DNA of 5,144 bases from a bacterium (GTDB lineage: Bacteria > Actinomycetota > Thermoleophilia > Solirubrobacterales > 70-9). This document shows positions 1-5,144 of this stretch, piece after piece. The DNA lies in contig PKER01000198.1 of NCBI GenBank assembly GCA_002919115.1, forward strand, positions 1 to 5,144, in the 5' to 3' direction. The notes under the pieces are model-generated. The model did not search any database. It had not been told where the DNA came from and worked only from the letters and a program-made list of their open reading frames with translations. The translations under genes and the position numbers were made by a program. Numbering within the stretch: position 1 is the first letter of the stretch; each line of letters begins with the position of its first letter.

Positions 1-1096
1 GCTGATCTTCCGCGTCGCCCGTCGGGTAGAAGACGAGGCCGACGGGCAGGTAGCTCGGCGGACAGTCGTCCTGGTGCAGCGCGCCGTCGCTCGTGCCCTG
101 GAGCGGCGCCGTCGTGATGGGATGCGGCGTCGGAACTCCGCATCGAAGGCCGAGCACATCCACGACCTCGTCGGCGTAGATGCGGACGCCGCGTGCGACC
201 GAGCCCGCGGGACAATCCACGGCGCCGGTGCGCGTCGTGATGACCTCCGCCGGCGCGCCGGCACGGTCGGCCGGGTTGGTGTCGCCAACGACGACCGAGA
301 AGCCTTGCCGGGCGTCGGTGTGCAGCGCGAGCGGCGCGCAGCGCAGCGTCAGCTCCGCGACGTGGTTGGGGCCGGTCTGTCCGATCTCGTGGCCCGTCAC
401 GACCTGTCCGGGCGGGCACTGGATGCTCTGCTCGGGGCCGGTCGAGGCGCGACCGTACTTTCCGCGCCGCGGCAAGACCGAGGAGGGCGTGATCTGCAGG
501 ACCCAGCCGACGCCCGTCTCCACGGCTTCGACGCGGCCGCACGTGAACTCGAGCTGGGAGATTTGATGCGCGTAGGCGGTCGCGGACGCCGGTACCGCGC
601 CGAGGCGCGCCCCGATGATCACCTCGCCATCCGGGCAGTGGACGTCGCGCGCGTTCGCGCGGCTGCTCGCCGGGCCACCGGTCGACGGCGTGCCCCCCGC
701 GGCGGCGAACGTGAGCGTACCGGGATCGCAGTCGGTCACGATGCCCGCGCACTCTCCGTTGCCGCACTCGTCGTTCCACGAGCAGATCGATTCATCATCG
801 CACGCGCCGCCTTCGTTGCGCGTGATGCACGCTCCGGTTGCCGGATCGCACGTCGCGGTGCTGCAGGCGGATTCGTGACAGACGACGCCTTCGCAGAGAT
901 TGGGGCCGGCGTCCGTGCCCGAATCGTCGGGCACGTGCGCGTCGCGCAGATGCGCGTCGGGCTCCGGCGCCCCCGCGTCGCTCTGCCCGGCGTCCGACTT
1001 GCCGCGGCGATCGAAATCGGTGAGCGCAACACAGCCTGCAAGCAGGAGCGCAAGCCCGGCCGGACCGGTGCGGCGTGCGAGTTCGTAGGGTGCCAT
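1..1096 (-). CDS. Cys-rich repeat lipoprotein, 3' end beyond window
   Basis: Partial gene: 365 codons are visible, and the frame is still open at the left edge. The ATG at 1096-1094 overlaps the TGA of the upstream TPR gene by one base, which supports both the start and translational coupling. Residues 1-22 look like a lipoprotein signal: Arg8-Arg9, a short hydrophobic core, then a lipobox Leu-Ala-Gly-Cys22. Residue +2 is Val, so there is no Asp retention signal by the E. coli rule. Residues 24-66 are a low-complexity Asp/Ala/Pro linker. Residues 68-123 are Cys-rich, with spacing typical of myxobacterial surface proteins. From 154 on there are modules starting Cys-Pro-x-x, with a Gly seven to eight residues after the Cys, a hydrophobic strand and a closing Cys: C154-C186, C227-C253, C295-C319, and a fourth opening at C345. 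This pattern is loosely reminiscent of VMO-I/jacalin-like beta-prism repeats, but that is only a guess. Likely an envelope-anchored surface or periplasmic protein. Function unknown. Confidence 0.88.
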   Translation of the reverse strand, partial: MAPYELARRTGPAGLALLLAGCVALTDFDRRGKSDAGQSDAGAPEPDAHLRDAHVPDDSGTDAGPNLCEGVVCHESACSTATCDPATGACITRNEGGACDDESICSWNDECGNGECAGIVTDCDPGTLTFAAAGGTPSTGGPASSRANARDVHCPDGEVIIGARLGAVPASATAYAHQISQLEFTCGRVEAVETGVGWVLQITPSSVLPRRGKYGRASTGPEQSIQCPPGQVVTGHEIGQTGPNHVAELTLRCAPLALHTDARQGFSVVVGDTNPADRAGAPAEVITTRTGAVDCPAGSVARGVRIYADEVVDVLGLRCGVPTPHPITTAPLQGTSDGALHQDDCPPSYLPVGLVFYPTGDAEDQ

Positions 1097-1965
1097 CAGT
1101 ACCTCGCCTCCACGACGACCCCGCAGCCATCCCCGCTGCACCCGAGCGCGGCCCGTGCCGCAGGCGAGTCCTCGCCTCCACCTCCTCCGCCGAGCGCGTC
1201 GGCGAGAAGGGTCACGAGGCCGCTCGCGAGCGCGACCGCACCGGTGATCCAGAGCACGTCGGTGGTGACTGCGAGCGTGAAACCCTCCGACTGAATCGAC
1301 TCGAAGCCGCTGTCGCAGTCGACGGACCCCGTGCACATCGAGTCGAGCGTCGCATTTCGGTCGAGCGCGAGTGCGCCGGTGACGGCGCTGCCGAGGAGCA
1401 GAGCCCCGCCGACGCTCGCGAGCGTGATGCCGAGCGCCGTCAGCGTGCCGTCGCGGGCGGGCGCAGGAGGAGGTGGCGCGGCGGGGGCTGTCGCGAGCTG
1501 CATGCGGTCGCGGGCGCGACGCACGCTCGCGAGGCGTGCCTCGATCCGGATCCGCTCGTCCGGGTCGGTCACGGTTTGCAGGTAAAGCTCGAGCGCCTCG
1601 ATCGCGCCGTCGAAGTCTCCGTCCTCGCGGAGCGCCAAAAAGAGGTTGTAGAGGAGCGGCGGGCGTTGGCTCAGCCGGTACGCCTCCCGGAACTCGGCGG
1701 CGGCTTCGGCGAAGCGGCCGGTGTCGTAGTAGCGCCGGCCGAGATCGAAGTGCATGCGCGCTTCTTCGTCGTCGGCGCTGTCTCGCTCGACGTCCATCAC
1801 CGCCTCGCGGCCCTCGCCGGGGCTCTCGGCTGCGTCGCTGCCCGGCTCGGCGTCATCGGGCGCCTGCGCGTGGACACGCGCTGCCGGCAGAAGGAGAAGA
1901 AGAAGGGTGAAAAGGCTGCTGCGTGCGGTCGCGCAAACGGTGCGGACGTGCTCGATTCGGCTCAC
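1096..1965 (-). CDS. Exported TPR protein with C-terminal membrane hairpin
   Basis: 289 residues from a GTG start at 1965-1963. This start is chosen because AGGGAG (1978-1973) lies seven bases upstream and because a signal peptide begins there. Longer in-frame extensions upstream have no signal sequence and run antisense-like through the neighbouring IS. Residues 1-33 form a signal peptide: Arg-containing n-region, a run of Leu at 21-26, then Val-His-Ala before Gln34. Residues 36-68 are acidic. Two TPR units follow at about 68-102 (Gly76, Tyr80, Gly83, Phe85, Ala88, Ala95) and 103-136 (Gly116, Phe118, Ala121, Leu125). A basic helical stretch (140-155) and a Pro/Ala linker (160-170) precede two hydrophobic segments at about 175-201 and 228-258. 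These are separated by a loop holding Cys211 and Cys217. The C-tail is Gly-rich with Cys276 and Cys281. TPR proteins of this layout are common in myxobacteria and probably scaffold envelope complexes. The coupled lipoprotein is the obvious candidate partner. Specific role unknown. Confidence 0.9.
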   Translation of the reverse strand: MSRIEHVRTVCATARSSLFTLLLLLLPAARVHAQAPDDAEPGSDAAESPGEGREAVMDVERDSADDEEARMHFDLGRRYYDTGRFAEAAAEFREAYRLSQRPPLLYNLFLALREDGDFDGAIEALELYLQTVTDPDERIRIEARLASVRRARDRMQLATAPAAPPPPAPARDGTLTALGITLASVGGALLLGSAVTGALALDRNATLDSMCTGSVDCDSGFESIQSEGFTLAVTTDVLWITGAVALASGLVTLLADALGGGGGGEDSPAARAALGCSGDGCGVVVEARY

Positions 1966-1972
1966 GCGAGTG

Positions 1973-1978
1973 CTCCCT
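1973..1978 (-). promoter_or_regulatory. Ribosome binding site of TPR gene
   Basis: AGGGAG on the minus strand, seven bases before the GTG at 1965. It decides the start of the TPR gene in an open frame that otherwise extends several hundred codons further upstream. Confidence 0.75.
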
Positions 1979-1993
1979 GATCGCGAAGCGTCG

Positions 1994-2021
1994 ATGCTAG
2001 CAGAACAACCTCGCAGAACAA
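1994..2021 (-). promoter_or_regulatory. Putative sigma70-type promoter of the TPR-lipoprotein unit
   Basis: On the minus strand, TTGTTC (2021-2016) and TAGCAT (1999-1994) are 16 bases apart. The -10-like box is preceded by TGC, giving an extended -10 (TGnTAGCAT). This would start transcription near 1987 and leave a short leader of about 20 bases holding the Shine-Dalgarno AGGGAG. The area is locally AT-richer than its surroundings. The -35-like box lies within a direct repeat that could be an operator. This is a motif match only; myxobacterial promoters are poorly predicted by eye. Confidence 0.45.
2000..2021. repeat. Direct repeat GCAGAACAA in the promoter
   Basis: GCAGAACAA occurs at 2000-2008 and again at 2013-2021, a 13-base period. 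One copy covers the -35-like element and the other fills the spacer up to the -10-like box. Tandem sites in this position could bind a regulator of the TPR-lipoprotein unit. The repeat is seen directly; the regulatory role is inference. Confidence 0.4.
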
Positions 2022-2023
2022 TT

Positions 2024-2257
2024 GCATGGTGGTTGCAGCCGGGGGTTCGTAGGCGGAGCTCGGCGGCCGCGGACCGAGCGTGTGGCGGGCCCTCGATGGC
2101 GTCGGGCGCGATCTGGTTCGGTTCGACCGCTCGGTTCGCTTCGTCGACCGAGCCGGAACCGTGCCGGCACGCGGCGCATAGGACATGCGATCTGGGAAAA
2201 TGGTGTCCGTGGCGGGCGCGGAAGGCAAGGCGGGAACCTGGGGGCGGCGTCATGAAC
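2024..2257. other. Gene-free stretch between TPR promoter and IS91 element
   Basis: No frame here has a convincing start, ribosome binding site or recognisable protein. The stretch holds a cluster of GGTTCG words (2115-2120, 2120-2125, CGGTTCG at 2132-2138) closed by GGAACC at 2155-2160. It also holds an inverted pair GCTCGG/CCGAGC (2129-2134 and 2148-2153) and a 12-bp palindrome CGTGCCGGCACG (2160-2171). These could be remnants of an upstream regulatory region displaced by the IS. Confidence 0.4.
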
Positions 2258-2363
2258 CCTCGCATCGCGCAGAGATGTCCGCTCTCGCTGCCCGGTCGCG
2301 CCGACTCGCACGATCTCGCCGCCCTGCGGACGGAGCGGTGCGTCGCCGCGCCCGTCGGAGAGC

Positions 2364-3857
2364 TCAGGCGAACGCGAGCTTCAGCTGTCCGGCGGAGACT
2401 TTGGGATTCGGCGGCGGTCGCGCTCGCGGGGGCTGGCCCTCGAGGGCGCGCGCGACGTCGTCGGGCTTGATGGCGATCTCGACGACGCGCATGCGACCTT
2501 CGCAGCCCTCGCGCGGGCAGACGGAGACCTCGACGGCGAAGACGCGTCGCAGGAGCCAGGCCCATGGATGGCGCGAGGGAGGCGGAGGCTCGAGCGGGGC
2601 CTCCCTCGCCTCGAACAAGGGCAGCTGCGGCGGAGGGCTCGGGGGCTCGCGGCCGGGGACGACCTCGGCGCGCACGGCGGCGTGGGCGGCGAGCACGCCG
2701 TGGTAGCGGACCATGTGAAATCGGGGCGGTGGAACGAGGGCAGCGAGCCTCGCGATGAAGTCCAGGGGGTCGAGCAGGACGGCGTGAGTGCCGTCCTTCC
2801 ACGCGGCCTTGAAGCCGAGGCGTACGCGGCCGTCGGGGTGGAGCGCGAGGCGCTCTTGGGCGAGCGGCGGCCGCGCGAGGTAGCGGCAGAGGCGCTCGAG
2901 GCGCTGACGGTCACGGCCATCGAACGCGACCTTGGCATGCACGTTGACCCCACCCACCTCGGCCAGCGGCTCGCTCGACGAGGACACGAGGCGTACCGGC
3001 TGAATGAGCTTGGCCGTCTTCTGTCCCGGCGCCGCGCCGAGCAGCTGCAGGTCGCCCGCCGAGGCGGCGTAACAAGAGGCGAGGACCGGCTGCTCTGAGG
3101 CGGTCTCCTCCGCCGCATCGTCCGAGCCATGGAGCGAGCGGCCGTGACGCTCGAGCACCGCCGCGATCCCCGCGTGGGTGCGACCGGCGACGAGCGCGAT
3201 TTCCTCGGCGCTCGGCGCCGGCAAGGGGTGGAACACGAGCTCGCCCTGTTCGTCCCGGACGTACACGCCGTCGAGCGCGATGGTGTGGAAGTGGGGATTG
3301 ACCCGGAGCGCGCCGTCACTGCGTTGGATCACCGTGACGGCGCCGACGAGCGCGTCCTCGACGCTTCGCAAACCCAGCGTGCGCTTGGCTCGCCAACGCA
3401 GCGAGCGGCTCAGCGCGCCGATGAAGACGGCGAGCACCTCGGCGCACAGAGCGCGGTCGAACGCGAGCATCGAGCGCATCGCCCACGGCAGAGAGCAGAC
3501 CCATTGGCGGACGGGCACCTCGGGCAACACCTCGTCGACCAGGTGAGCGGCGATGTCGGCCATCCGGCGGCCGAGGCACGAGGGACAAAAGCCCCGGCGC
3601 TTGCACGAGAAGCCGACGACCATCGCGTGACCGCAACGGCTGCACGCCAGGTGCACGAGGCCGTGCTCGAGCACGCCGCAGCGCAGATACTCTTCGAAGT
3701 CGCGCACGACGAAGCGCGGCAGCCCGCCATGTGCCTCGGCGCGCTCCAGAAACAGCGGCCAGTGCTCGCGAACGAGCCGATAGAGCAGCGTCGCCTCCGG
3801 CTCGCGCCGGGCGTAGCCATCCGCCCGCGTCGCGCACGTCTGCACGGCCGCGCTCAT
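2364..3857 (-). CDS. IS91-family HUH transposase
   Basis: 497 residues, apparently intact. The ATG at 3857 is the first possible start, because an in-frame TGA lies nine bases upstream (3869-3867). There is no strong Shine-Dalgarno. The N-terminal zinc-binding region holds Cys60, Cys72, Cys75, His77, Cys85, Cys91 and Cys94. The HUH motif is His189-Phe-His191 in Asn-Pro-His-Phe-His, followed by a conserved Leu-Asp-Gly-Val. The nicking tyrosine candidate is Tyr326 in Leu-Cys-Arg-Tyr-Leu-Ala-Arg-Pro-Pro. The second tyrosine of IS91 itself, four residues before, is Arg322 here, so this is a one-tyrosine form like ISCR transposases. Arg-Tyr385-His-Gly-Val and a terminal Cys447...Cys452 motif are also family hallmarks. 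The enzyme would nick one strand at oriIS and drive rolling-circle-like transposition. Length fits the longer myxobacterial members. No frameshift or missing domain was seen, so it may be active. Confidence 0.95.
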   Translation of the reverse strand: MSAAVQTCATRADGYARREPEATLLYRLVREHWPLFLERAEAHGGLPRFVVRDFEEYLRCGVLEHGLVHLACSRCGHAMVVGFSCKRRGFCPSCLGRRMADIAAHLVDEVLPEVPVRQWVCSLPWAMRSMLAFDRALCAEVLAVFIGALSRSLRWRAKRTLGLRSVEDALVGAVTVIQRSDGALRVNPHFHTIALDGVYVRDEQGELVFHPLPAPSAEEIALVAGRTHAGIAAVLERHGRSLHGSDDAAEETASEQPVLASCYAASAGDLQLLGAAPGQKTAKLIQPVRLVSSSSEPLAEVGGVNVHAKVAFDGRDRQRLERLCRYLARPPLAQERLALHPDGRVRLGFKAAWKDGTHAVLLDPLDFIARLAALVPPPRFHMVRYHGVLAAHAAVRAEVVPGREPPSPPPQLPLFEAREAPLEPPPPSRHPWAWLLRRVFAVEVSVCPREGCEGRMRVVEIAIKPDDVARALEGQPPRARPPPNPKVSAGQLKLAFA

Positions 3858-3878
3858 GGCCCGCGCTCACTCGCTGCT

Positions 3879-3894
3879 GCCCGCACGTGCGGGC
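3879..3894. repeat. 16-bp perfect palindrome upstream of transposase
   Basis: GCCCGCACGTGCGGGC is a perfect palindrome, 22 bases before the transposase ATG. It could be a dimeric regulator site controlling the transposase, or part of the terIS structure. It has no T-run, so it is not a typical intrinsic terminator. Confidence 0.55.
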
Positions 3895-3953
3895 GCCCTC
3901 AGCACGCCTCACGCCGGAAACGCGCTCATGTGATCTCGCACACTTACGCCGCT

Positions 3954-3979
3954 CGATCGGCGGAGGTGGCCGCCGATCG
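3954..3979. repeat. Perfect 10-bp hairpin, candidate terIS
   Basis: CGATCGGCGG (3954-3963) pairs exactly with CCGCCGATCG (3970-3979) around a six-base loop. The hairpin lies 97 bases upstream of the transposase ATG, on the side where IS91-family elements carry the terminus. No U-tract follows on either strand, so a transcription terminator is less likely. The assignment as terIS is inference from position and structure. Confidence 0.5.
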
Positions 3980-4441
3980 GCAAACAGTCCGCCGTTTCCC
4001 GCGCTCCGCGGCGCTGCCGTGAGCCTGGCCGCCCGGCACGGTGACCTCGTGCTTCACGCCCCGGTCGCGCGCTCGAGGACCGCGCCGGGCGCCGGGAGCC
4101 GGGGATCGCGTTCGACGGGCGCGCCCCAACGTCCTCGGGGCTCTCGTCGATCTACGCCGACGCCGTCGAACGCGCCGATCGACTCCGGCCGCTTGGGAGG
4201 GGCTCGGGCGCGGTCTGGCGCCGCTCTTCCGCTCCCCCCCCCGGAAACACTCTCGTACGTCTCGTCTCCGGGACCGGGTGCGTTGGCCACGTTCGGCTTG
4301 ACTTCGATGTCTATCGAGCGTGGAGCCCCTCCCTGCGACGCCGGCGCCGGCCGCGTGCGCAGAGCGCTAGGAGGATGAGGGGCGCCGAGGGCAACAAAGG
4401 CTGCACCGCGCTCTTTCGAACGGCGGTCGACTGAAGACCCG
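3980..4441. other. Region without a convincing gene
   Basis: About 460 bases between the IS hairpin and the truncated VanW-like frame. One plus-strand frame (4045-4437) stays open for 130 codons and has high G/C at third positions from about 4081 to 4200, as if part of a degraded gene. It has no start codon in that stretch, no ribosome binding site and no protein I recognise. A run of nine C lies at 4234-4242. An AGGAGG at 4369-4374 directly abuts the ATG at 4375, too close to serve it, and the ORF there is only 19 codons. This is probably scrambled or decayed sequence beside the mobile element. Confidence 0.4.
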
Positions 4442-4837
4442 GAGGTCTCCGGCCCTCGGCGCGAGGTCCAGGATCCGTCGCTCCCGCGCGGGGTCCGCGT
4501 GCTGCGGCAGCGCGGCGTGCCGGGCTTCCGCGTCACGCGGTGGCGGATCGTGCGCGACGTCGCGAGGAACCAGGCGGTGCGCACGCGCTCGGAGGACGTG
4601 TACCCGCCGACGACGCAGATCTGGCGGGTGGGCACCGGGGGGCAAGCGCCCGAGGGCTACGTGCCGCCCGAGGGCGATACGCACGGCGAGTACACCGCGG
4701 ACGAGTATCTCTCGGTGATCCAGGGGGTCGGCGTGGAGGGGACGCAGATCGTTCGGCGCGCCGGGCGAAGCGGGATGCCGGGCTGGACGGAGAGGATGGG
4801 GTATCCGCGGCCGGATCCCGCGCGGTTCGCGCGCTGA
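4442..4837 (+). pseudogene. C-terminal fragment resembling a VanW-family protein
   Basis: 131 codons of strongly coding-like frame (high G/C at third positions) end at TGA 4835-4837. The first available start is GTG at 4499 (112 residues), with only a weak GGGG upstream. Coding character and likely homology already begin near 4442 with Asp-Pro-Ser-Leu-Pro-Arg-Gly, before any start, and an in-frame TGA lies at 4376. The segment Gly-Val-Pro-Gly-Phe-Arg-Val-Thr-Arg, then Tyr-Pro-Pro-Thr-Thr-Gln-Ile-x-Arg-Val-Gly-Thr-Gly and Asp-Thr-His-Gly-Glu-Tyr-Thr-Ala-Asp-Glu-Tyr-Leu match my memory of the tail of myxobacterial VanW-domain proteins. The VanW core is not present upstream in any frame. I read it as a 5'-deleted remnant, perhaps linked to the nearby IS91. 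It could instead be a short expressed protein from 4499. Family assignment is from memory and moderate. Confidence 0.5.
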
Positions 4838-4841
4838 CGGG

Positions 4842-5144
<303 letters not shown>

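Larger units (their letters stand above)
2258..3980 (-). mobile_element. IS91-family insertion sequence, ends approximate
   Basis: The element is recognised by its single transposase gene. IS91-family elements move by a rolling-circle-like mechanism, lack terminal inverted repeats and make no target duplication. They have a terminus (terIS) upstream of the transposase and an origin (oriIS) downstream, next to a GAAC or CAAG tetranucleotide. Here a perfect hairpin (3954-3979) sits about 100 bases upstream of the transposase start. Downstream, GAAC occurs at 2254-2257 and 2234-2237, and CAAG at 2226-2229. I placed the left limit after the nearest GAAC and the right limit after the hairpin. Both are estimates, possibly wrong by tens of bases. 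Confidence 0.5.

Noticed and set aside
74..1294. 406-codon plus-strand frame
   Set aside because: It is Arg-rich antisense of the lipoprotein gene and the end of the TPR gene, with no recognisable domain.
1096..2802. 568-codon minus-strand frame as one protein
   Set aside because: Only the part from the GTG at 1965 has a ribosome binding site, signal peptide and TPR domains. The rest lies out of frame across the transposase gene and gene-free DNA.
3954..3979. Hairpin as an intrinsic transcription terminator
   Set aside because: There is no T-run on either strand, and its position upstream of the transposase fits an IS terminus better.
3129..4022. 297-codon plus-strand frame
   Set aside because: It is the antisense shadow of the transposase and its upstream region; the minus strand has clear family motifs.
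4054..4635. 193-codon minus-strand frame
   Set aside because: It overlaps the VanW-like tail antisense, is low in recognisable features, and third-position base use favours the plus strand.

Overview
The window is very GC-rich with strong third-position G/C bias. It carries a Cys-rich lipoprotein, a TPR protein with a signal peptide and a membrane hairpin, and an IS91-type transposase of the long form common in myxobacteria. The best guess is a Myxococcota chromosome (Polyangia, perhaps near Sandaracinaceae or Polyangiaceae). This is inferred from protein style and composition, not from a marker gene.

Left part (1-2023, minus strand): a two-gene unit. A promoter-like sequence and a good ribosome binding site precede a 289-residue exported TPR protein (1096-1965). 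Its TGA shares one base with the ATG of a lipoprotein gene (TGATG overlap) that runs off the left edge of the window. The lipoprotein has a lipobox, an acidic/Ala linker, a Cys-rich region and at least three and a half copies of a Cys-bounded module. The two products probably act together in the cell envelope, but no substrate or pathway can be read from the sequence.

Middle (about 2258-3980, minus strand): an IS91-family element with one apparently intact 497-residue HUH transposase. It has a zinc-finger region, an HFH motif and a single candidate catalytic tyrosine. A perfect 10-bp hairpin and a 16-bp palindrome lie upstream of the gene, where IS91 elements carry their terminus. GAAC and CAAG tetranucleotides lie downstream, on the expected origin side. 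Exact ends are not proven.

Right part (3980-5144, plus strand): about 460 bases with no convincing gene, then a 5'-truncated open frame (4442-4837). Its protein resembles the C-terminal tail that I associate with myxobacterial VanW-family proteins. Four bases after its stop begins an array of degenerate ACGAGC/ACGAGG hexamers, at least 303 bp long, which continues past the window. All six frames of the array are open, so long reading frames there are artefacts of the repeat.

No RNA gene or CRISPR array was seen. The least ordinary items are the repeated-module lipoprotein coupled to the TPR protein, and the hexamer array abutting the truncated gene. The window does not show a clear new multi-gene system.
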